Positions 24,201-33,944 of a DNA stretch of 64,000 bases are shown one piece after another. Position 1 is the stretch's first letter. Every line of letters starts with the position of its first letter. A program made the translations under genes and the position numbers. The DNA comes from Raphanus sativus (lineage: Eukaryota; Streptophyta; Magnoliopsida; Brassicales; Brassicaceae): positions 18,642,800 through 18,706,799 of the forward strand of contig NC_079518.1 in assembly GCF_000801105.2 (NCBI RefSeq), in the 5' to 3' direction. The notes under the pieces were generated by a model, which saw only the letters and a list, made by a program, of their open reading frames with translations, was not told where the DNA came from and ran no database searches.

Positions 24201-24720
24201 TTCTTAAACATAATTTAAAATTTTTGTAAAAAATATTTTGATAAGTGAAAAATTGGAATTATGTAATTAACATATGTCTTAAGAGATATAAATTAATATA
24301 TAACAAATTTCAATTGTTTTCAGCCCAGATGAGTGAAAGTAGTGAGTCATGATATTCTTTAGTTTATGTTTCATCAACATATGTTGTAGTATTGTATGTG
24401 TTCTTAGGGTTAGATTTTGGAAAGCATTAAAACCGTTTTTGAAAATTTTTAAAATTACCTAGGCGTGTTCATTTATGTGTATAGTAAACACTATTGAAGT
24501 ATAATTTGATTTTATAACGTGGTTAGTAAGTTAATTTAGTCATTTTAGTTTAGGGGTTCATTTTAGGGTATTGGACTACTTAATATTTAGTCTTCTGTTC
24601 CCAGACGACTAAATATTAGGTCGTCTGATGTACATTATCAGCCAGAATAAGTCGTCTAAACCGGACTAAACCTTAAAGTTTACCAATGTACTTTTAAAGC
24701 TAACCGGATTATTTACCCAA

Positions 24721-25090
24721 TATATAAGGTGATTTTTTTTTTTCATTTTCCGCGAAATTCAGAAACCCTAACAGTTCTCTCTCACCGGCGATATCAAAGG
24801 CGATTCGAATTCCCACTATTTCCGAACAACCATCGTTCTCAACGTCGGCTATCTATCTCACTTCATTCTCACCGTTGTCGCCGCAGCTTCTTCTAACCCT
24901 AGCGCCGCCGATTCCTCTAAACCCTAGCGCCCCCGCTTCCACTATTTCCGAACAAACCGTCGCCCTCGCCACCGTGCTCACCAACGTTCTCACCGCCGCT
25001 TCCTCTAAACACTAGCTAGCACCGCCGCTTCTTCTAAACCCTAGCGCCGCCGCTTCTTCTCTGTAAACCGTAGCGCCGTTTCTCTGTAAA
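24721..25090 (+). promoter_or_regulatory. Promoter and leader of the Ulp1 gene: TATA box and telo-box cluster
   Basis: A TATA box (TATATAAGG, 24721-24729) is followed about 40 bases later by a leader containing AAACCCTAA (24763-24771). A degenerate repeat of CTAAACCCTAGCGCCGCCGC type then runs to about 25090, with roughly six AAACCCTA-like words. Telo-boxes near starts are typical of genes active in dividing plant cells and are also bound by TRB proteins. A role here is inference. The leader ends at the ATG at 25204. Confidence 0.55.
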
Positions 25091-25262
25091 CCCTAACGCC
25101 GGTAAGTCATCAAACTCGTGGAAAAGATGAACATAAAACGTTGTCTCTTTCAATTTAATCATTCTCACCGTTTCACGTTTATTTTTTCAGATCTATAACC
25201 ACAATGACGAGTACTCCAACTCCTTCTGCGACTAATCAGGTCCGCTTGAAATTTTTCTACTG

Positions 25263-25423
25263 GAAGACTTGTAAGTAAGTCGTCTGGAAAGTCTTCAACC
25301 TGGACGACTTAGTACGTCCATTTGGAAGACTTTCCAGACGACTTAAATATAAGTCGTCAACTAAGTCGTCCAGTTGGACGACTTTCTAGACGACTTATAT
25401 TTAAGTCGTCTACTAAGTCGTCT
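25263..25423. repeat. AAGTCGTC motif array in intron 1
   Basis: Core hexamers (GTCGTC, GACGAC or one-base variants) start at 25263, 25279, 25291, 25303, 25325, 25337, 25353, 25365, 25377, 25389, 25405 and 25417. The steps are mostly 12 with a 16 between the facing pair GACGACTT...AAGTCGTC. Confidence 0.9.
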
Positions 25424-26370
25424 GGAGTAACAATTAAGGCGTGATTGATTTAGCTTGTGTTCTGACTTCTATTGTTGTCTTTGATTATTTTGCAGACGAA
25501 AAGGATGGATATTCCAGAACTCCCCCGTAGGTTATACACATTAGGGGAAGAGCCAGAACCCCACAATAGCATTTCGTATCATACGGATAACACGAAGTTG
25601 CATACTGCTCTTAGGGAAGCTCTCACCGATGCTGAATTTGAAGAGCTCAAGGAGTCGAGATTGGGAGTTTTCATCAAGTTCAAGGAGCAGGGATTTGGTT
25701 GGGCTTCAAGGCTGGTTCACTACTTGCTCGGTTTAAAGCTGGACATTAAGAAGAAGTACGAGATGTGGTGTCTCGTTGGTCCAGAACCTGCGAGGTTTTC
25801 ACTGTTAGAGTTTGAAAACATCACTGGTCTAAACTGCGAGTACATCGAGGACCTTGAGACACCAGAATGTGAAGTTACCCCAGAGATGGTTTCTTTCTGG
25901 GGGATGATGGGAGTTCATCTGGAAGCTGGGCCAACTACTGATCAGATAATAGCAGCACTGAAGAGATGCGGGGATTGGTCCAGGGAAGATCGCAAGCGAC
26001 TCGCGTACCTTTCCATCTTCACTGGATTCATTGAAGGGAGAAAGTTCTCAAGCGCTACACGAGCTGTTCTGGCAAGGCTAGTGATGGATTTAGAACGGTT
26101 TGAGAATTATCCATGGTGGAGAGTCGCGTTTAAGGTGCTGATGGACTCTTTGTGGAACAAAGATATTACTGGCTGTTACACCGTGGATGGGTTAATACAA
26201 GTTCTTCAGGTCTGGGCGTACACAGCTATTCCGGGATTGGGTGCTAGTATTGGTCTACCCAGAGCAAACAGTCCGTCTCCACCGATTCTGGCTTACGAGG
26301 GCAGCAGAGGCCGCAGATTCATGAAAGCTGCTATCTTGAGTCAGGTACCTTTCCATCTTCACTTAATTAA

Positions 26371-26530
26371 GTTGTCTGGAAAGTCTTCCAGCTGGACGAC
26401 TTAGTAGACGACTTATTATAAGTCGTCTGGAAGGTCGTCCAGCTGGACGACTTAGTAGACGACTTATAATAAGTCGTCTGGAAGGTCGTCCAGCTGGACG
26501 ACTTAGTTGACGACTTATAATTAAGTCGTC
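26371..26530. repeat. AAGTCGTC motif array in intron 2, strictly periodic
   Basis: Cores start at 26371, 26383, 26395, 26407, 26422, 26434, 26446, 26458, 26473, 26485, 26497, 26509 and 26525. The steps are 12, 12, 12, 15 repeated (last 16), with orientation alternating two forward and two reverse. This makes a 51-bp palindromic unit repeated three times. Confidence 0.93.
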
Positions 26531-27492
26531 TATTTAGTATTTTGTTTCAAATATCTAACTCGATTCTTCTTCTATTTACTGCAGACCCGCGTGATCAACT
26601 TTGTTGAGAAGGACATTAGTGAAATGTGGCCAAAATGGGACTCTGAGGTTGAGGACGTGCCCGCGGAGAACATCATTAAAGTCATGTATGATCGGAGACC
26701 GTGGAAGTGGACCATGGATTGCTGGGAAGTCACTGGTACAAAACCTAAGTTTGTGACTCCATCGAAAAGAGCCAAACAGATGGTTGTGGTGGAGGTGGAG
26801 GAGGAGGAGGAAGACAATCAGAGACCTCAGAAGAAAGCTCGTAAAGAGGCTCCTAAAGAGGCTCCTAAAGAGGCTAGAGAAGAGGCTCCTTAAGAGGCTA
26901 GAGAAGAGGCTACAGAAGAGGCTAGAGAAGAGGCTAGTTGGGTGACCAGAGAGGAGTTAGAAAATATGTTCAAGGACTTAGGTGACATGATGAAAGATGG
27001 GTTTAAGAAGTGCATCAAGGAGATTAGGAAGATGTCCGATAGATTGGAAGCTGTGGAGAAGAAGGTTGGTGTCACCAATCAGGCTACCCCTCAAGCCAAA
27101 GAAACCGGGGTTTTAGTAACAAACAGCCTACCCCTCAAGCCCCATAAACCGGGGTTAGTAACAAACAGACTACTCCTCAAAAGGATCAGCCTACACTTCA
27201 AACCAATCATCCTACTCCTCCCACCAATCATCCTACTCCTCCCACCAGACAGCCTGCTCCTCAAAAGGCAAAGCCTACTCCTCAAAAGGCAAAGCCTACT
27301 CCTCAAACGAAACAGCCTGCTCCTCAAACGAAACAGCCTGCTCCTCAAACGAAACAGCCTGCTCCTCAAATGAAACAGCCTGCTCCTCAAACGAAACAGC
27401 CTACTCCTCAAAAGGCAAAGCCTTCTCCTCAAAAGAAACAGTCTTCTCCTCTGCCCAAAGAGGTTAGTATCAAATCCTCTCCCAACAAGAAT

Positions 27493-27590
27493 TAAGTCGT
27501 CCAGGGTCTTCTAGTTGTCCAGACAACTTTTATTTAAGTCGTCCAGGGTCAACTAGTCGTCCAGACAACTTTTATTTAAGTCGTCCAGGG
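27493..27590. repeat. AAGTCGTC motif array in intron 3
   Basis: Several AAGTCGTCCAGGG copies alternate with GACAACTT and AGTTGTCC variants, more decayed than in introns 1 and 2. Confidence 0.8.
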
Positions 27591-28169
27591 TTAACTTGCA
27601 ACTTTTATTGCAGAGATTGTTGCCGGAGGATACAGCAGATGAGGCGATCTCGGTATATAAGATCTTGCCGGAGGATAAAGCAGATGGTGTCACCTCCAAA
27701 GAGATTGTTCCTCTCACTTCCACTGACCAACCGAGCTTCGCTTCCAACGATCAACAACCGAGCTTCGCTTCCAACGATCAACAACCGAGCCTGGTTGTAT
27801 TGGACAAAACAGCTCCCACTGCTGCTGTGCGTGCAAGGAGTGAACGAACGAAGAAACCTGCTCCCACGCAGATATCTCCTTATACGGCAGAGAGAAGGAA
27901 ACTCCTTAGAGTGGGAAAGTATAATCCATTTCCCACACTAAACAGACCTAAGTTGAAGGAGCTCGCTGATTGGTTGAAAACTGATCCGTAAGTGATTGCT
28001 TTACCCATAATAGCTTGATTTAGTCTACCAAAAGTGATTGCTTTTTGTTTGCAGTGATTATTTAACTAAGCTAGAGGACAAACCACGTACATCACCAACT
28101 TGGTGGTATCATAAACTCCGGACACCCAAAGCATGGCTGGAAGACGTAGTAAGTCTTCTGCTTATCTTT

Positions 28170-28265
28170 AAGTCGTCTGGTAACTTGTCTTTGTATAGAT
28201 TTGTAAATATATAAGTCGTCTGGAAGGTTTTCCAGCTGGACGACTTACAAATAAGTCGTCTGGAA
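28170..28265. repeat. AAGTCGTC motif array in intron 5
   Basis: AAGTCGTCTGG words and a GGACGACTT lie between exons 5 and 6. The 67-base intron 4 (27988-28054) has none, probably because it is too short. Confidence 0.85.
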
Positions 28266-28987
28266 GGTTCTAACTTGTATTATTTTATATGCAGCATATA
28301 GATGCTTGGATGAATGTGCTAAGGCAGAGGTATAAGGAGAACCCACAATGTTTTCGGAGCGAGCGAATGTGCTTCCTGGATCACAACTTTACCCAGTCTT
28401 GGAGAGAACAGTGTCTGTTCTTCAAAGCATCGTCGTCTGATCACAATGGTTTAGGAAGAATGCTACCTAGTGGGGCGGCGAGTTTGTATGACGGATCAAT
28501 GCCTTCATTTTGCCAATCAAACAAGAAGTGGGGGGTGGACATTGATGATATCTATGCGCCACTGAACTTGGACAACAAACATTGGGTTGCTATTTGGATA
28601 TCAATCCCTAAGAGGCACATAGTCGTCTGGGACAGCATACCTTCAACTACCATACCAGAAAGATGGGATGAGATAATGGAGCCTTTTCTCGAGATGGTCC
28701 CTTATCTGATTGTGGAGTGCGGAGACCAGATGCATGGGTTGGAGCGATACACATATGAGAGACTGCTGAAAGATGTACCCACGGCCAACAATGGTGATTG
28801 TGGCGTGTACGCTGCAAAGTACATTGAATGTCATGCTCTTGGGGTCCCCTTTAGCCCTAAAGACTTTGCTAGGTCCAATGCGAAGACTATGAGGGATAAT
28901 ATGGCTGTGGTTATATGGACGGAGCTTGTTGATCAGCATTTGAAAGATAATGAGGATGGTGGTATGTTTGTGGGCATGTATGATTAG

Positions 28988-29643
28988 ATACACAAATCTA
29001 ACTTGTATAGATTTTTTAACTTGTATAGATATACAAATCTATTTGTATATTTGAACTATTTGTATACACAAATCGATTTGTATATTTGAACTATTTGTAT
29101 ACACAAATCTATTTGTATGTTTGTGGGCATGTATGATTTATTTGATTTTCTAACTTGTATAGATTTTCTAACTTGTATAGATTTTCTAACTTGTGTAAGG
29201 TTTTCCAGCTGGACGACTTACAAATAAGTCGTCTGGAAGGTTTCCAGCTGGACGACTTACAAATAAGTCGTCTGGAAGGTTTTCCAGCTGGACGACTTAC
29301 AAATAAGTCGTCTGGAAGGTTTGGACGACTTACAAATAAGGTAGTCTAAAAATAGTAGAAGGTAGTCTAAAAATAAAATACACTGGACGACTTCGTAAAA
29401 GGTCGTCTGAAAAAAATACACTTGAAGGGATAGTAGAAGGTAGTCTAAACACTGGACGACTTAAATACACTGGATGACTTCGTAAAAGGTCGTCTAAAAA
29501 AATACACTTGAAGGGATAGTAGAAGGTAGTCTAATACACTGGACGACTTCGTAGAAGGTAGACGAAACACTGGACGACTTAGAAATTAGTCGTCTGGACG
29601 GGTAATCAAGACTGGACGACTTAAATTTAGGTCGTCTGGACAA
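28988..29643. repeat. Intergenic motif array between the convergent MULE genes
   Basis: The first 200 bases are short repeats of ATTTGTATA and CTAACTTGTATAGATTTT type, probably the 3' region of the Ulp1 gene. From 29212 the motif array resumes: cores at 29212, 29228, 29251, 29267, 29291, 29307 and 29324 give 16-base pairs separated by about 24 (twice 12). Beyond 29340 looser copies (GGACGACTTCGTAAAAGGTCGTC) repeat to the transposase stop. Confidence 0.85.
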
Positions 29644-32049
29644 CTAGTCAACTGGTTGTGTACATTGTGGTTTCGTATGGCCAGTTTCCTTGCAGTTTGA
29701 GCATCTCTGTGCCCTGTGTTTCTTCCTGGGTTTGTGTCCTCTCATCCTAGATAGCTCCAACCAAGATTGCCATCTTGATTTCTTCTGTCTCCCCGGACCA
29801 CGCTTTACGTTTGGAGGAAAGCATTCTCGTTCTTCAATATGTTGTGACACGATAGGATATATATTCTCTGAGTATCCTGCATACAGATGATTCTTTGAGT
29901 AAAGTGGACATACAAGTGTGTCGATATGCACACCAGCATGTGTTCCAGCTGCTATAGCATGAGAGCAAGGTATTTTCTCCACTCCATAGACACCACAATC
30001 ACACTTTACATGTTCCAAATCAACCACACAGTCCATTTTGCCACCTTTGACAAAGAAACGCCATCCATCAATTGGTTCGACCGTCATCGTATCCGCTATC
30101 TCTGATCGAACAGCAAGCAAGTATTCAACACCCCGGCTATGTACAGTTGGGAGACTCAAAGCATCTTGTCTCCTTTTCCAATACCATTTTCCTAACTTCT
30201 GCCTTATGAACTCCAGCAGGAACGGAATCGGAAATCCTCTTGCTCGCTTCAGTGCGGAATTAATAGATTCAGCGATGTTGCTTGTTTTTATGTTGAACCT
30301 GTTCCCCTTACAATAAACCCTTGACCATAGCTTGGCGTCGGCCTTCTCCAAATACGTTGCAAGTTCCGGGTTTGCACTCTGTATCTCAGCCATGTACCGG
30401 TTAAAATCGTAAACCGTGTGCGCATAAGCAGCCCCTTTCACCAAGTACATGAGATGTTTCCCTTTAAACTTTTTGACAATGTTATCTTGAAGGTGATAAT
30501 AACATATTCCTCGGGTTGCCCAAGGAAACACCTTCTCACACGCACTTTTAATGGCCGCGTGCCGGTCAGAGACTATCACCAGAGGCTTGTCATGAGATAT
30601 ACAACTAGCCAATTTTGTGAAAAACCATTCCCAAGAAGGTTCATCTTCAGCATCCACGATCCCAAAAGCCAATGGGAATATCTGAAAATTGCCATCTTGT
30701 GCGGCTGCAACTAACATAACACCTCCATACTTTCCACTTAGGTGAGTTCCATCCACCACAATGACCCTTCTCTGATACTTAAAACCTTTGATAGAAGCTC
30801 CAAAAGAGAGAAATAGATACTTAAATCTTTTCTTAGAATCAAGTTCTATAGCCGTGATAGAATCAGGATTTGCAATGGAGATTTGCTCGAGATATGAAGG
30901 CAGACGCGAATACCCTTCTTCTGCTGATCCTCTCACCAATTTCTGTGCATATAACAGTGCTCAGTATGAAGTGGTGTAATCAAGCGTCATGCCAAACATG
31001 TTCTTCATTGCATCAGTGATATGCTGTGGAGTTATCCCATCAATGATCCCAACACGATCAATGAAAAGACTACCAACATACTTTGGAGTACAGTGTCTCC
31101 GCTGAGCGATTCGGTCTCCAATTGAGCATAAATGTTTTTCCACATACTTTGTTACCCAAAACGTGTTTGGCCCATGTTTCACACTCGCTCTGATCTTCCA
31201 TCCACAACCGCTAACCCGACATATTGCCACAAGGAGAGTTTTTGTTGATTTGTATATTCTGAAAGAAAACCTACCCCTCACTGCTGTCAACCGCAGCTCT
31301 GAAAGCAGTGCATCCTTGCTAACAAAACTCTGGTTGACATAGATGCTGGTACAATCCGATTTTCCTCCTTCAATAGCATTTGTCTTAGCATATGTCTTTT
31401 TAATTTCTTCAAAACAAATATTATCATCATCTTCCTCGTCCTCATCTAGAACCTTTCCATAAAGACTGTAATCCCCACCATTCTGATCCGTTTCACCAAC
31501 AATAGTGTTATCAGCATTCTCCTCCCCATTTTCATTCTCCCCATTTTCCTCCTCCCCATCTTGATTTTCATCTTCAACAGACTCATTATCACCAACATCT
31601 TCAAAACATTCATCAGCCTCATCATTATCACCAACATCTTCTTCCCATTCACCAGCTTCATCATTATCACCAACATCTTCTTCCCATTCACCAGCTTCTT
31701 CTCTTTTCTCTGAAACCGTTTCCACCTTGCTGCGGCTTGATACACAAAGACATACTCTATGCGTTTTGAGTATCTCGAGCAAGTTTCGAACTTGTCTATC
31801 ACTTGTAACATGAATGGGAGGACTGCCTGGAGTCATCATCATTTCTGCTGGTAATGAGTAGCTAATCTCCACAGTCACTGATCTCATGTCCAGGTTATAA
31901 TCTTCTTGAGCCATTGCAACAAGTTCAGCATGTGTTGAATCTTCATTCAATAAAAACAATCTTGCTCCTTTGAGATCATCAACCACAAAATCCCAACGGA
32001 AATCTCTCAACAACCATTCTCCATACACTGCATGTAACTTAAAAATCAT
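29644..32049 (-). pseudogene. MULE transposase (MuDR type) with one internal nonsense codon
   Basis: The frame is open from the Met at 32049 to 30964, then TGA (30961-30963), then open again in the same frame to 29644. The first part has a PB1-like N-terminal region, an acidic tandem repeat (units with GEWEEDVGDNDEA), and the plant MuDR DNA-binding segment with a CGWK motif. The second has the DDE core: Asp in VVDGTHLSGKYGG, Asp in IVSDRHAAIK and Glu in NIAESINSAL. It also has a SWIM zinc finger (CDCG...IPCSH) and a C-terminal CCHC knuckle (CSNCKETGHTKPQC). The TGA fits a CGA to TGA change typical of methylated DNA. The Met at 32049 directly follows a splice-acceptor-like TTTGCAG, so a leader intron is likely. 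It cuts and inserts the element when intact. Confidence 0.88.
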
Positions 32050-32992
32050 CTGCAAATATTCAAAATAAAACACATTAGTAAACATAGAGAAAATGAAGAA
32101 GTTCAATAAACATTATCGCAGACGACTTAGATTTAAGTCGTCCAGAAGACTTAAAGGTAAGTCGTCTAAAGAGGTCACTTTTGCAATTGAAAATTAAAAG
32201 GGACGACTTAATTCTAAGTCGTCCGGCTTTGTTTGTTAAAAAAAAAATTTCAGACGACTTATATATAAGTCGTCTACGAAAAACGGGCTAGTTTTGCATT
32301 TGACCGAATCGTGTCAGATCTTTGACTATTTCTGGATGACTTATAATTCAGTCGTCTCTGGAAAGTAAAAATTTCAATATTTTATTCAAACTAGACGACT
32401 TACGTGTAAGTCGTCCTAGGTTAGTTTTGTAATTGAAAAATAAAACTTGAAATTTAACTTTCTCCAGACGACTTAACTAAAAGTCGTCCAGTTAGACGAC
32501 TTAATTTAAGGTCGTCCGGGATAAGCAAGGTTTGGACGACTTAATTGGGAAAAATTCTGGACGACTTTGCTTTCCCCGGACGACTTTAAATTAAGTCTTC
32601 TGACGGGACGACTTTATATTATGTCGTCTGGTAAAAGTTAAATTATGAAGTTTTATTTTTTAACTACAAAACTAACCTAAGACGACTTACACGTAAGTCG
32701 TCTAGTTTAATAAAATATTGAAATTTTAACTTTCCGAAAGACGACTGAATTATAAGTCGTCCAGAAATAGTCAAAGATCTTACACGATTCGGTCAAATGC
32801 AAAACTAGCATGTTTCTCGTAGACGACTTATATAAGTCGTCTGGAGTGTTTTTTTTCAACAAACAAAGCTGGACGACTTAGTTTAAGTCGTCTGTTTGAC
32901 CAGAAGACTCATCAGTAAGTCTTCTACATACAGATGACTTACTTGTAAGTCTTCTACGCGAACAGATTTTGAAAAAAATTCAAATTCGTACC
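32050..32992 (-). other. Probable 5'-UTR intron of the transposase gene with motif array
   Basis: On the minus strand a donor (TTTAAG/GTACGAA, 32990-32992) and the acceptor TTTGCAG before 32049 would bound a 940-base leader intron. The intron holds more than a dozen AAGTCGTC/GACGACTT words, mostly as facing pairs with cores 16 apart (32121/32137, 32202/32218, 32253/32269), plus the long palindrome. The intron itself is inference from splice-like signals. Confidence 0.5.
32200..32893. repeat. Long imperfect palindrome, arms about 260 bp
   Basis: The left arm (about 32200-32462) runs from GGACGACTTAATTC through CTTTGTTTGTT, TTTGCATTTGACCG and CTAGACGACTTACGTG to GAAATTTAACTTT. The right arm (about 32633-32893) reads the same series in reverse complement, from AAAGTTAAATTATG to AAACAAAGCTGGACGACTT. 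The spacer is about 170 bases and holds more motif copies. Transcribed, it would fold into a long hairpin. Confidence 0.88.
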
Positions 32993-32993
32993 T

Positions 32994-33444
32994 TAAACTA
33001 GGTGAGATGACTTCGTTTGCACACAGGGTCTTCTCCAACCACCCAGAACCTCAAACGAAAGCAACCGTAAGTCAAAACGAAAGAAATATGGCTCTGTCAA
33101 CCATCGACCATATTTTGAATCAAAAGCTTCAGTTTTTTGGATGAATATGGAGAGAAAGTGAAAGAAATGTTGTTTTTAGTTCATAACAATTGAAACAGAG
33201 AGAGTGTAAAGAGATTTACGTGCATTAAAGGGCATTAAAAGCTCCAAACAGTTCGTACAAGGTTGTTCCCACTATTCATGGCAGTGGCAATATTGTAAAT
33301 ACTTGAAGAAAATGAGGTTGAGACAGTAAAGAAGCCATTTTCGAAAAAAAAAAAAAAAGGGTTAATGGCATTTTCGTAGATAAAATGCAGATGTGGGGTT
33401 AAAAACTCAAAAAAAAATGAGTCAAAAGAAAAGATTAGTTTTCC
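32994..33444 (-). promoter_or_regulatory. Right end of the MULE, presumed transposase promoter and leader
   Basis: The stretch from the proposed donor at 32992 to the right element edge has no long frame. An A-run lies near 33344-33358. On the minus strand it would hold the promoter and first non-coding exon. No certain TATA box was picked out. Assignment rests on position and on the splice-donor-like word. Confidence 0.35.
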
Positions 33445-33611
33445 TATACAGAAATTGTCAATTAGCGTTTTTTATTTCAGACGTATATATTTTGATGAAA
33501 TTTTCCTTCTTCGTCAATGAAATATTCCTTTTATGAAAATTTATGTTATTATATATATAACAATATAAATCAAAACAGAACACTAAAAAAATTAAGAAAA
33601 GTTCATACAAA

Positions 33612-33944
33612 ATGGCTATCTCCAAAAACATATTGATCGCATTTGTTTTCACTATCTTCTTCATAGTATCTAATGTTCATTGCTACCCAGGTATTTAATT
33701 TCACTTTACTGTTTACTTTTATTTATACTCATATATTTATCTTTTTTTGTAACTGTCAACATTGTAATCATTTTGATTTTAAACAGACTTTGAAGTAAAC
33801 CAAGACTACAAAAAATGCTACGACAATATTCCGTGTAAACCAAATGACCAAGCATGTGAGAACTTTTGTGCAGCTATGACCATTCAGTTAGTTGGCGATT
33901 GTAGTTCTGGAAAATTTTGTTGTAGGTCAAAAAGGCCAAACTAA
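33612..33944 (+). CDS. Defensin-like (DEFL) secreted cysteine-rich peptide, copy 2, open
   Basis: Two exons, 33612-33690 and 33787-33944, with GT-AG borders give a 78-residue product. Residues 1 to about 24 form a hydrophobic signal peptide (MAISKNILIAF...). The mature part has Cys at 37, 43, 50, 54, 65, 71 and 72, in C-x5-C-x6-C-x3-C-x10-C order. Residue 70 is Phe where the sister copies have a third adjacent Cys (KCCC), so a disulfide partner may be lost. A DEFL peptide would be secreted and could act in defence or cell signalling. No function can be assigned. A TATA-type upstream element was not singled out in this AT-rich DNA. It is the only copy of the array in this window with a full open frame. 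Confidence 0.8.

Larger units (their letters stand above)
25204..28987 (+). pseudogene. DUF1985-type/Ulp1 (C48) protease-like gene of the MULE, VANC/Kaonashi type
   Basis: Six exons with GT-AG borders: 25204-25239, 25496-26344, 26585-27462, 27614-27987, 28055-28148 and 28295-28987. Exons 1-2 encode a DUF1985-like N-terminal region (with GPEPARFSLLEFENITGL). Exon 3 holds an acidic run, KEAPKEA repeats and a (Q/K)PAPQTK repeat linker. Exon 6 encodes a Ulp1 catalytic domain with His (NKHWVAIW), Asp (VVWDS) and Cys (NGDCGVYA) all present. The usual Gln after VP, before the Cys, appears to be Thr. Exon 3 has a TAA at 26891-26893 (where AAA would fit the repeat) and a length that breaks frame, near the GGGGTTTTAG at 27107. 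So this copy is broken in the linker while both ends stay open. Family role: SUMO-type protease or anti-silencing DNA-binding factor. DUF1985 is assigned by resemblance. Confidence 0.8.
23970..33444. mobile_element. VANDAL/Kaonashi-like Mutator element with Ulp1 gene, transposase and motif arrays
   Basis: About 9.5 kb. It holds a + strand DUF1985-type/Ulp1 gene (25204-28987) and a convergent - strand MULE transposase (29644-32049). The proposed ends are weakly matching and inverted: GGGAGAATTACC...TGACTCA on the left, and GGAAAACTAATC...TGACTCA read inward from the right. That fits the poor terminal repeats of non-TIR MULEs. No clean 9-bp target duplication was found, so both edges are uncertain by tens of bases. 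AAGTCGTC/GACGACTT motifs fill its non-coding parts. It interrupts the DEFL array. In Arabidopsis, elements of this kind encode Ulp1-domain or VANC proteins beside the transposase. Confidence 0.82.

Noticed and set aside
27091..27432. Minus-strand frame rich in LRSRL repeats
   Set aside because: It is the antisense of the Pro/Gln repeat in exon 3 of the Ulp1 gene, an artefact of the 21-bp repeat.
29212..29340. Regularly spaced short repeats resembling a CRISPR array
   Set aside because: This is a plant nuclear transposon. Repeats are palindromic 8-mers with no unique spacers of constant size, and the same motif runs through the whole element.
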